The position numbers and the translations under genes are program-made. A stretch of 19,139 nt of DNA, taken from contig JAFGXK010000101.1 in the NCBI GenBank assembly GCA_016936695.1, positions 1 to 19,139 of the forward strand, in the 5' to 3' direction. This document shows positions 1-6,797 of this stretch, piece by piece (within the stretch, counting starts at the first letter, position 1; every line of letters starts with the position of its first letter). The DNA is from Bacteroidales bacterium. Lineage in GTDB: Bacteria; Bacteroidota; Bacteroidia; Bacteroidales; VadinHA17. The notes beneath the pieces are model-generated. The model did not search any database. It was not told where the DNA came from and saw nothing but the letters and a program-made list of their open reading frames with translations.

Positions 1-276
1 GATACCTTCAAGGACATCGGCCATTGAGAAAAGATTTTTCTCAGAACCGATCTTAGCATAGAACACGAGATGCAGCATTATGTCGCCCAGTTCTTTTTTG
101 ATCCCTTCATCATCGCCTGAAATAACTGCATCTGCAAGCTCATAGGTCTCTTCAATGGTAAGCTTTCGGAGGCTTTCGTTTGTCTGCTTCATGTCCCACG
201 GACATTTCTGCCTTAATTCATCAATAATTTCCAGGAGTCTTGAGAACTCCGCACAGCTTCTTTCCTTGTCAGTCAT
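1..276 (-). CDS. mazG: MazG-type nucleoside triphosphate pyrophosphohydrolase, N-terminal part (3' end outside window)
   Basis: MazG enzymes hydrolyse NTPs, including non-canonical ones, to NMP and pyrophosphate in the cytoplasm. The first 92 residues are visible, starting at an ATG whose complement is at 274-276. The family signature CPWDMKQTNESL lies at residues 25-36. It is followed by the metal-binding pair E42-E43 (IEETYELADAV) and E62/D65 (KKELGDIMLHLVF), giving the EE-x18-ExxD pattern of all-alpha NTP pyrophosphatases. Full-length MazG is about 260 residues, so roughly the second half is beyond the left edge. The start lies 10 bases after the stop of the upstream SAM-hydrolase-like gene, so the two are probably co-transcribed. 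Family assignment is firm; substrate preference cannot be read from this part. Confidence 0.93.
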   Translation of the reverse strand, partial: MTDKERSCAEFSRLLEIIDELRQKCPWDMKQTNESLRKLTIEETYELADAVISGDDEGIKKELGDIMLHLVFYAKIGSEKNLFSMADVLEGI

Positions 277-286
277 TGTAAAGTGG

Positions 287-1081
287 TTAGAACAAACGGT
301 TTACAGGTGTGGTAAGGCCGGGGGTATCAATCCTTACGGAGGAACCAATCTCAATGCTCAGCAATTCTGATACATTGGCACCATTAATTGAAATTTCAAG
401 GAGATCAAGAGAATTGAACCGTGCAGCCAGGTCACCTACGGATACATCGCTGTATGAATGTGAGATTGTGTCAGTAAAGTTCAGGTTGCTCACTATATAT
501 ATAATGAAATCCTTGTTTTCGAATACCCTGTAAAATATCTCCCGGGTTATGTTTGATATTGCGTTTCCGTAAGAATCAATAAATATCACGCTTCCTATAA
601 TAACGCCGGCATCGATTGTAGCTCTTAATGGCAGGGTTTCATTGAGCCTCGTCAACGGAGAGCCCAGTTCTGAAGGTAAGTTTCCTGAGACGAGACTTGC
701 TGCTGTCCGTGCGAAAATTTCAAGTTCATCGGTCTCTTCACCCGGGTCAATGCGGATTATTTCATCCGGTTCAGCATTGAGGATAAGGTTGAAAATCCCG
801 TTGTCGGTTCCAATGAAAAAATGTCCCCTCGATTTCACTATCAGATGTGCCGTTCCCTTTTGAGATTCCGAAAGGATACATATAATGTGGACTGAACCCG
901 CCGGATAATTCATGAAAGTGTTACGGATAATGAATGAGCCGTGCGAAATGTTGAAGGGAGATATATTCGAAGCGTTTTCAATGATTGGAGTACCCGGGCA
1001 CAATGTGCAGAGCTTTCCCCTGATTATACCGTTGTAAATATCATCGGACCTCCATTCAGTTGTAAGGGTGATTACCGCCAT
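287..1081 (-). CDS. DUF62 family protein (SAM hydrolase / SAM hydroxide adenosyltransferase-like), divergent active site
   Basis: DUF62 proteins hydrolyse S-adenosylmethionine to adenosine and methionine and are relatives of SAM-dependent fluorinase and chlorinase. This 264-residue protein has the usual length and fold markers: an N-terminal MAVITLTTEW strand with D13/D14 and Y16, a SPFNISHGSFIIRNT segment (41-55), YPAGSVHII (59-67), GTDNG (91-95) and the C-terminal-domain motif GSVIFIDSYGNAISNI (163-178). Aligned by eye on GTDNG and FARTAA, the family's VDPGVG segment reads ILSESQKG here. The positions of the Asp-Arg-His triad known for SAM hydrolases then correspond to about L70, T77 and D118. 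The protein may therefore use another mechanism or be non-catalytic. The ATG at 1081 opens a probable operon with mazG. Confidence 0.85.
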   Translation of the reverse strand: MAVITLTTEWRSDDIYNGIIRGKLCTLCPGTPIIENASNISPFNISHGSFIIRNTFMNYPAGSVHIICILSESQKGTAHLIVKSRGHFFIGTDNGIFNLILNAEPDEIIRIDPGEETDELEIFARTAASLVSGNLPSELGSPLTRLNETLPLRATIDAGVIIGSVIFIDSYGNAISNITREIFYRVFENKDFIIYIVSNLNFTDTISHSYSDVSVGDLAARFNSLDLLEISINGANVSELLSIEIGSSVRIDTPGLTTPVNRLF

Positions 1082-1098
1082 AGGGAAAAAACTTAGGA

Positions 1099-1106
1099 CA
1101 AAGATA
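1099..1106 (-). promoter_or_regulatory. candidate -7 promoter element for the DUF62-mazG operon
   Basis: Read on the minus strand this is TATCTTTG, a full match to the Bacteroidota TAnnTTTG -7 element. It lies 17 bases upstream of the DUF62 start codon, in the 137-base divergent region before phoH. No good -33 TTTG was found at the usual 19-21 base spacing, so this rests on one element only. Confidence 0.4.
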
Positions 1107-1218
1107 ATCTTCTAAAGAAAAATTACGCTTACTTTGCAAAGTTCAAACGATCTTTTTTATAGATTACCAGGGGCTTCAGTGTTTCCTGTAAATGAATTGA
1201 AGAATATTTGAATTTTCG

Positions 1219-2187
1219 ATGACAGAGCTAGTTATATTCCTTGAAGATATAGATCCTGTAGTTTTTTATGGTACAAATAATTTTCTGCTTGACAGGATCC
1301 GTGGATTCTTTCCCAAGATCAAGATAATTGCAAGGGGGAATGAATTAAAGTGCATGGGGGAAGAAGGGGAGATTGCCATTTTTGCCGAGCGCTTCAATGA
1401 GATTCTGGAATATTACCGTAAGTACAACCGTCTTGATGAGGATGATATTGAAAAATATTTTTTTGATGCCGGACATATGAAGTCCGCCTCAGAGGGTCAG
1501 TTTGAAGAGGTTATTGTCTTCGGCACCAGCGGAAAGCCAATAAGGGCCAGAACCGTCAATCAGGTCAGTCTGGTTAATTTCTACAAGGTCAACGATCTTA
1601 TCATTGCGGAGGGGCCGGCGGGCACCGGCAAGACTTATACGTCCATTGCTCTGGCGGTGAAAGCACTAAAGGAGAGGGAGGTTAAGAAGATTGTGCTGGC
1701 ACGGCCGGCAGTAGAAGCAGGAGAGAGGCTGGGTTTTTTGCCTGGAGACATGAAGGAAAAACTTGATCCCTATCTTCAGCCCCTATATGATGCCCTCCAT
1801 GACATGATACCGTTCAAGAAGCTTGAGACTCTGATGGAGGACGGGACCATTCAGATTGCTCCTCTTGCATTTATGAGGGGGAGAACGCTTGAGAACGCTT
1901 TCGTCATTCTTGATGAAGCCCAGAATGCAACTGTTAGCCAGTTGAAGATGTTTCTCACAAGGATGGGGGTAAGTTCAAAATTCATCATGACAGGCGACAC
2001 TACCCAGATCGATCTTCCCAAACGGTCGGAGTCAGGACTGCTTCAGGCCATGAGAATACTTTCCGGCATTGAGGGCGTCTCAATTATAAGATTTGACGAA
2101 CGGGATATTGTCAGGCATAAGCTTGTAAGGCATATTGTCAGGGCTTATGAAAAGGAAGAAAATGAAAGCCGGACAAATGGCAATTAA
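1219..2187 (+). CDS. phoH: PhoH family ATPase (PhoH-like)
   Basis: PhoH-like proteins are cytoplasmic P-loop ATPases resembling the N-terminal half of superfamily I helicases and are linked to RNA metabolism. In this 322-residue protein the Walker A motif GPAGTGKT is at residues 132-139 and the Walker B motif FVILDEAQN at 228-236. Further family marks are ARPAVEAGERLGFLPGD, the sensor-like segment MTGDTTQIDLP and the C-terminal VRHKLVRHIVRAYE. The roughly 100-residue N-terminal region before the P-loop is the usual small PhoH N-domain. Length and motifs match the normal bacterial chromosomal PhoH. The ATG at 1219 gives the expected N-terminus, although no clear Shine-Dalgarno sequence precedes it. 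purC follows after 42 bases on the same strand. The cellular role is not established by sequence. Confidence 0.95.
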   Translation: MTELVIFLEDIDPVVFYGTNNFLLDRIRGFFPKIKIIARGNELKCMGEEGEIAIFAERFNEILEYYRKYNRLDEDDIEKYFFDAGHMKSASEGQFEEVIVFGTSGKPIRARTVNQVSLVNFYKVNDLIIAEGPAGTGKTYTSIALAVKALKEREVKKIVLARPAVEAGERLGFLPGDMKEKLDPYLQPLYDALHDMIPFKKLETLMEDGTIQIAPLAFMRGRTLENAFVILDEAQNATVSQLKMFLTRMGVSSKFIMTGDTTQIDLPKRSESGLLQAMRILSGIEGVSIIRFDERDIVRHKLVRHIVRAYEKEENESRTNGN

Positions 2188-2229
2188 TATTAGTGAAAAG
2201 ATAAGTGCAAGTATAACCAGATAAGTTGT

Positions 2230-3180
2230 ATGGAAAAGACATTGATGCAATCGGACTTCCGGTTTCCGGGACAGAAGGGAGTATATCACGGTAAGGTCCG
2301 TGATGTGTATAATATTGATGAGAAGTACCTGCTAATGGTAGTTACCGACAGGATATCGGCATTTGATGTTGTTCTTCCGAAGGGTATTCCCTACAAGGGA
2401 CAGGTGCTTAACCAAATTGCAGACAAGTTTCTGGATGCCACAAGCGACATTGTTCCCAACTGGAAGATTGCTTCTCCTGATCCGGCCGTAACAATCGGGC
2501 ACATCTGCAAACCCTATCCTGTCGAAATGATAGTCAGGGCTTACCTTACAGGTAACCTTTGGAGGTCATACAAGGATGGACTCAGGGAGATAAACGGAGT
2601 GAAGCTGCCGGAAGGGATGAAAGAGCATCAGAAGTTTCCGGAGCCGATCATTACACCAACGACCAAAGCCGAACAGGGTTTACACGATGAAGACATTTCC
2701 TCGAAGGAAATCGTTGAACAGGGACTTGTTCCGGCGGACGAATACAGGCTCATAGAGGGTTATGCGACAGAAATATTTAAAAGAGGTTCTGAAATCGCAG
2801 CCCGGCATGGTCTGATTCTTGTAGATACCAAATATGAATTTGGAAACAAGGATGGTGTCATTATGCTTATTGATGAAATAAACACACCCGATTCGTCCCG
2901 TTACTTTTATGCCGAGGGTTATCAGGAGCGCTTTGACAATGGACTTCAGCAAAAACAGCTGTCGAAGGAATTCGTCAGGGAGTGGCTGATGGAAAATGGC
3001 TTTCAGGGTAAAAAGGGCCAGAAGGTGCCCGATATGCCGGATGAATTTGTCAGCCGGATTTCTGAAAGGTATATTGAGCTTTATGAAAAAATTACAGGGG
3101 AAATGTTTGTAAAACATGATATTTCAGATATCAGGACCAGAATCGAAGACAATTGCCTGAAATTTCTGAAAACACTTTAA
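2230..3180 (+). CDS. purC: Phosphoribosylaminoimidazole-succinocarboxamide synthase (SAICAR synthase)
   Basis: PurC joins CAIR and aspartate using ATP to form SAICAR in de novo purine synthesis, in the cytosol. The 316-residue product has the family landmarks in order: KVRDVYNI near residue 20, VTDRISAFDVVLPKGIPYKG (about 38-57), PVEMIVRAYLTGNLWRSY (about 98-115), PIITPTTKAEQGLHDE (about 139-154), LILVDTKYEFG (about 197-207) and DEINTPDSSRY (about 215-225). It is complete and of the long single-domain type, without PurE fusion. The ATG at 2230 was chosen because it gives the normal N-terminus. It sits between phoH (42 bases upstream) and a secreted LysM protein (8 bases downstream), suggesting one transcript with no obvious functional link. 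No purine-responsive regulatory element is visible in the short upstream gap. Confidence 0.97.
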   Translation: MEKTLMQSDFRFPGQKGVYHGKVRDVYNIDEKYLLMVVTDRISAFDVVLPKGIPYKGQVLNQIADKFLDATSDIVPNWKIASPDPAVTIGHICKPYPVEMIVRAYLTGNLWRSYKDGLREINGVKLPEGMKEHQKFPEPIITPTTKAEQGLHDEDISSKEIVEQGLVPADEYRLIEGYATEIFKRGSEIAARHGLILVDTKYEFGNKDGVIMLIDEINTPDSSRYFYAEGYQERFDNGLQQKQLSKEFVREWLMENGFQGKKGQKVPDMPDEFVSRISERYIELYEKITGEMFVKHDISDIRTRIEDNCLKFLKTL

Positions 3181-3188
3181 GCATTATT

Positions 3189-5267
3189 ATGGATATTTTG
3201 ACGAAGTATAAATCTCTGGTGGTTTTTCTCGCATTGCTGCTGTTCTTTGCGGCATCAGCCAATGCACAGGTCAGGATTGACAGATCGGGCGACAAGGTCG
3301 TAATCTCAGGTGTAACCTATTATATCCATACTGTAAAAAAAGGGGAAACCTTGTATTCTGTTTCAAAGGCATACGGATTGAATACACAGGACCTTATCAG
3401 GGTGAATCCAACCGCTGCTGAAGGTCTCAGGGAGGGGCAGAGCCTCAGGATTCCTGAGAGGCTTGTCGACACGGTGCCAGCAGCAACTGCTCCTGAGGTT
3501 GTTCAGAGGCCCAGAAATGAGAATCTTTACATCTATCACAAGCTTCAGGCTGGTGAGACTATTTATCGTTTATCAAATCAGTACAAGGTAACTGAAGATG
3601 ACATTTTAAGAAGCAATCCGGACATTGATATAAGCAAACTGCCTCTGGGATATGAAATAGCCATTCCCAGGCAAAAGCCTCTTAACGAAAAGGAAGTAGA
3701 AGGGTATCAGAAAACGCAGCCCGTAACACAGAGAACTGAAACCGGGCAGGAGAAAGAAAAACAACCGACTGTCAGGACTGTAGTTACACCCCAGAAGAAG
3801 AGACCTTTTTATCATAAAGTGATCAGGGGAGAGACTTTGTCGTCGATAGCCCGGAGATATGGAGTAACCTTAAGGAATCTCAGAAAGGAGAACCGTGATA
3901 TAAGATTTCCGCAGGTGGGGGATTCTCTGAGGATCCCCGGAATGACGGTAGCAGTACCTGTAGTCGAAGTGGAAGAGATCGTGGCTGACACATTAACTGT
4001 GCCGGAAGAATTACCCGACACAATTGCAAGGCCTTCTGAACTAACGCCGGTGACCGGTCTGACCGGCTCATATGATGTGGCTGTAATGCTTCCATTTCAC
4101 CTCTGGGAAAACTCAAGGAGGTTTGAGATCGATTCGTCGAGAGTTGTTGCAGGCAAAAGAGTTTACAATGAGATAAACCGGCCTGATGACTGGATCTATC
4201 CCCGAAGTCTGGGTTTCGTGGAAATGTATGAGGGGATCCTGCTGGCGGCCGACACATTGAGATCGCTAGGGCTGAATATCAATATTCACGCTTTTGATGT
4301 GAAAATCGATACAATGGAGGCAGTAAGTCTTATCAGATCAGGCAGGCTGGACAACATGGATCTGATTATAGGTCCGGTTTATTCGGAGAATCTTGCTGTT
4401 ATTGCTTCATATGCCGGGAACCTGGGAATTCCGGTGGTTTCTCCCGTACAGCTGGAAAAAAATTCCGTTCTTGAGAACAGTCCCTTCTTGTTTCTGTCAG
4501 GTTCATCCCTTGATGTGATCCAAAATAATCTGGCCAGGAAGATGCAGGATTACGCAGGCTGTAATTTTGTTATAATTCATTCAAGTGCAGAAGAGGAGAT
4601 GCAAGGGGCGGAAAGACTGAAAAACCTTATTACAGATCAGCTTGGTCAAACCATGCTGCCGGAGGAGATAAGAATAAGAGACATGATCTTTTTCAGCCGG
4701 TCGGTCTATGGAAATGATTCGATAAACAGACTTGCCTATTCACTGTCGGACACAACCGGTAATGTAATAATTATTGCATCAGAAGATGCGCCCGTAATGA
4801 GCGAGACAATAACAAATATTCACGCCCTGTCGAGGAAATATAAGCTGGATGTTTTCGGATATCCGGGTATGAGATATCTCGATAATCTCGATCACAGGAT
4901 ATGCTTCGATCTTGGCCTCCTTATTTACAGCCCCTACTGGATCGATTTCAGTCAGCCGGATGTAAAACGGTTCAATTCGGAATTCCGTGAGAAGTTTCTT
5001 ACGGAGCCTCCGGAGATCAGTTATGCATGGCAGGGTTATGATATTCTTTACTTTTTCCTTTCCGGTATGGCAATACACGGCAGGGAATTATTCATCTCTC
5101 ATCCGCAGATTCATAATCCGGATCTGCTTCATACTGAATTCGATTTCAGAAGAAGTAAGCCCTGCGATGGATTTGAAAATCAAAAGTCATATCTTGTAAG
5201 ATATTCGAATAACTACGAGCTGGAGCTTGTTCAGGATGATAATCAGTATATTATCAACGTTGAATAA
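3189..5267 (+). CDS. Secreted triple-LysM protein with type-1 periplasmic-binding-protein-like domain
   Basis: This 692-residue protein starts with a Sec signal peptide: a positively charged start, the hydrophobic run SLVVFLALLLFFAAS, and likely cleavage after ANA at residues 24-26. Three LysM peptidoglycan-binding domains follow, at about 45-89 (KKGETLYSVSKAYGL), 115-161 (QAGETIYRLSNQYKV) and 207-251 (IRGETLSSIARRYGV), joined by polar linkers. A domain from about residue 295 to the end (YDVAVMLPFHLWE, DLIIGPVYSENLAVI, GIPVVSPVQL) resembles the ligand-binding fold of branched-chain amino-acid ABC binding proteins. No ABC transporter is adjacent, so a cell-wall or sensing role is more likely than nutrient uptake (inference). 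The start at 3189 is preferred over an in-frame ATG at 3153 that would overlap purC and precede the signal peptide. Confidence 0.9.
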   Translation: MDILTKYKSLVVFLALLLFFAASANAQVRIDRSGDKVVISGVTYYIHTVKKGETLYSVSKAYGLNTQDLIRVNPTAAEGLREGQSLRIPERLVDTVPAATAPEVVQRPRNENLYIYHKLQAGETIYRLSNQYKVTEDDILRSNPDIDISKLPLGYEIAIPRQKPLNEKEVEGYQKTQPVTQRTETGQEKEKQPTVRTVVTPQKKRPFYHKVIRGETLSSIARRYGVTLRNLRKENRDIRFPQVGDSLRIPGMTVAVPVVEVEEIVADTLTVPEELPDTIARPSELTPVTGLTGSYDVAVMLPFHLWENSRRFEIDSSRVVAGKRVYNEINRPDDWIYPRSLGFVEMYEGILLAADTLRSLGLNINIHAFDVKIDTMEAVSLIRSGRLDNMDLIIGPVYSENLAVIASYAGNLGIPVVSPVQLEKNSVLENSPFLFLSGSSLDVIQNNLARKMQDYAGCNFVIIHSSAEEEMQGAERLKNLITDQLGQTMLPEEIRIRDMIFFSRSVYGNDSINRLAYSLSDTTGNVIIIASEDAPVMSETITNIHALSRKYKLDVFGYPGMRYLDNLDHRICFDLGLLIYSPYWIDFSQPDVKRFNSEFREKFLTEPPEISYAWQGYDILYFFLSGMAIHGRELFISHPQIHNPDLLHTEFDFRRSKPCDGFENQKSYLVRYSNNYELELVQDDNQYIINVE

Positions 5268-5306
5268 TTGTGATTCACGTAAACTGGTTCGAATGGACCC
5301 CCTAAT

Positions 5307-5322
5307 GTTAATAAAAATTAAC
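5307..5322. repeat. perfect AT-rich inverted repeat upstream of the ECF sigma gene
   Basis: GTTAAT and ATTAAC form a perfect 6-base inverted repeat around AAAA, 42 bases before the sigma-factor ATG. No T-run follows, so it is not an intrinsic terminator of the LysM gene. It could be an operator or part of an autoregulated promoter, but AT-rich DNA produces such repeats by chance fairly often. Confidence 0.3.
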
Positions 5323-5364
5323 AAAGGCGGAATATTGTTGTCCTTTTAATTGTCTAAAAGACGT

Positions 5365-5925
5365 ATGATCAAAGAATCGTACAGGCAAAAGAGCGATGGG
5401 GAGCTGGTAAAATCTTCACTTGATGGCGACAAACAAGCTTTCGGAGAGATAGTTACCAGATACCAGGGAATGGTTGCGCGAACGGTAAAGGGCATGCTTG
5501 GCGATTCGGTGTTCTCTGAAGACATAGGGCAGGATGTTTTTATAAAGCTGTTCTATTCACTTCCGGATTTCAGGGGAGAGGCAAAGCTTTCAACCTATAT
5601 ACAGAAAATAGCTGTAAATCTAACCCTGAATGAGATAAAGAGACGAAAAAGGTTCTTTTCCACGTTCTCTCAGAGAGGGAACAATGAAATGTACGAATTT
5701 GAGGTTGCCGACCATGATACGGAAGAAAAAAAGGATGCGCAGGAACTGGTTGGCAAGGCTCTTATGAATCTGGATCCAAAATGCAGGGTAATTGTAGCTA
5801 TGAGGATGCTGCAGGGTTACTCTACAAAAGAGACCGCCGAAATTCTGGACCTGCCTCTCGGAACAGTCCTTTCAAGGTTGTCGAGGGCACAGGAACAGAT
5901 GAAGAATATTATGGAGAAATTGTAA
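5365..5925 (+). CDS. ECF-type RNA polymerase sigma factor
   Basis: This is a small sigma-70 family factor of about 186 residues with only regions 2 and 4, the extracytoplasmic-function layout. Region 2 includes DKQAFGEIVTRYQGMV, the core-binding EDIGQDVFIKLFYSLPDF segment and the promoter-melting KLSTYIQKIAVNLTLNEIKR. Region 4 contains the helix-turn-helix QGYSTKETAEILDLPLGTV and SRLSRAQEQMK. ATG 5365 is proposed; an in-frame TTG at 5350 would add five residues and cannot be excluded. The next gene starts 5 bases after the stop and encodes a one-pass membrane protein fitting an anti-sigma factor. A third gene for a membrane-anchored LTxxQ protein follows, so the sigma factor is probably held at the membrane until an envelope signal frees it (inference). 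The target promoters are not known. Confidence 0.93.
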   Translation: MIKESYRQKSDGELVKSSLDGDKQAFGEIVTRYQGMVARTVKGMLGDSVFSEDIGQDVFIKLFYSLPDFRGEAKLSTYIQKIAVNLTLNEIKRRKRFFSTFSQRGNNEMYEFEVADHDTEEKKDAQELVGKALMNLDPKCRVIVAMRMLQGYSTKETAEILDLPLGTVLSRLSRAQEQMKNIMEKL

Positions 5926-5930
5926 GTGAA

Positions 5931-6284
5931 ATGAAAATATCTGAGTTAAAGTTATTGATTATCAGATCGCTCGACAGAGACAGCGATCCTGCAGAGGCTT
6001 CCCGGAAGCTTGAGGAAGCCGGGGTAAGCTACAAGTTCAGTGAAGGATTTCAGGACAAAATTCTTGAAAGACTTGCTGCATCAGGCAACACCGTGATAAG
6101 GGAAATTGAGTCGGTAAGGAACCTGAATAATGTTTTCTACCGAATAGCTCTTACTGGAGTTGCTGCAATCGTGATTTTGCTGATCTCTATCTTCATGGTA
6201 CAGGGATCCCTTTCCGTTGACTCCTTCCTTGGGCTCGGTACCGGATATGATGAAAGTCTTTTGTATCTTCTTACGGGAAATTAA
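5931..6284 (+). CDS. Probable membrane-anchored anti-sigma factor
   Basis: The 117-residue protein has a charged N-terminal cytoplasmic part (about 1-68, helical), one transmembrane helix (about 70-90, FYRIALTGVAAIVILLISIF) and a short outside tail of about 27 residues. It lacks a recognisable zinc-binding HxxxCxxC anti-sigma motif. The call rests on topology and position: it starts 5 bases after the sigma gene and ends 6 bases before the LTxxQ gene. The ATG at 5931 was chosen because an upstream in-frame start at 5781 would lie deep inside the sigma gene. By analogy with CnrY, the cytoplasmic part would bind the sigma factor and the tail would contact the periplasmic partner (inference). The family was not recognised by a specific motif. 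Confidence 0.7.
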   Translation: MKISELKLLIIRSLDRDSDPAEASRKLEEAGVSYKFSEGFQDKILERLAASGNTVIREIESVRNLNNVFYRIALTGVAAIVILLISIFMVQGSLSVDSFLGLGTGYDESLLYLLTGN

Positions 6285-6290
6285 GAGATC

Positions 6291-6797
6291 ATGAGAAAAA
6301 GACAAATATTATTTGCTATTATAATTCTGCTGATAGGCTTTGTTATAGGTATGCTGACATCTGCCCAGCTCAGGCTGAACAGGCTTAAGCCTGTGCGTAT
6401 GTATTTCTCCGAGGAGCGTTTCCGCGAGGGTTTCTACAGAACCATACAGCCAGACGAGGCACAGAAGGCTAAGATTGACCTCATTCTTGATAAATACGCC
6501 AGGATAAACAGTGAAACCCAGAACAATTTCAGAAAAGAGCTTGATTCCAATATAAAGGCTATGAGGAAGGAACTCGATTCAAATCTTACAAAGGAACAGC
6601 TTGCCCGTTTAAAGGAGATGGATGAGAAGCGGCAGGAAATGATGAAGCAGGAAAGGATAAGAAGGGAAAGCGATACAACGAGGTTCCGCGACGACAGAAG
6701 ATATTCAGGCAGGGGACAGGAACAAGGCGATCAGCCGTCCTCTCCGTATCCCCACAAGCGTGATAGTGCTGATTACCCGACAGAAAATAACAGATAG
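6291..6797 (+). CDS. Membrane-anchored LTxxQ (CpxP/Spy/CnrX-like) periplasmic protein
   Basis: This 168-residue protein has an N-terminal anchor (about 6-27, ILFAIIILLIGFVIGMLTSA). A highly charged helical region follows (about 40-122) in which LTKEQ at 99-103 matches the LTxxQ motif of CpxP/Spy/ZraP-type proteins, and IQPDEAQKAKI near 52-62 looks like the paired first element. The segment RKELDSN occurs twice (81-87 and 92-98). The last 45 residues are polar, Arg/Gln/Pro/Ser rich and probably disordered. It has almost no His or Cys (one His, in the tail), so the metal sensing known for CnrX is not supported. Chaperone or envelope-stress sensing is more likely (inference). It is the third gene of the sigma cassette. 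Its last 25 bases overlap the end of the convergent TPR gene. Confidence 0.75.
   Translation: MRKRQILFAIIILLIGFVIGMLTSAQLRLNRLKPVRMYFSEERFREGFYRTIQPDEAQKAKIDLILDKYARINSETQNNFRKELDSNIKAMRKELDSNLTKEQLARLKEMDEKRQEMMKQERIRRESDTTRFRDDRRYSGRGQEQGDQPSSPYPHKRDSADYPTENNR

Noticed and set aside
3153..3188. Extended N-terminus for the LysM protein
   Set aside because: It would overlap purC by 28 bases and place 12 residues before a clear signal peptide that begins at the ATG at 3189.
3880..4257. 125-codon open frame on the minus strand
   Set aside because: It lies antisense to the LysM protein gene, with Pro/Ser/His-rich composition and no recognisable domain.
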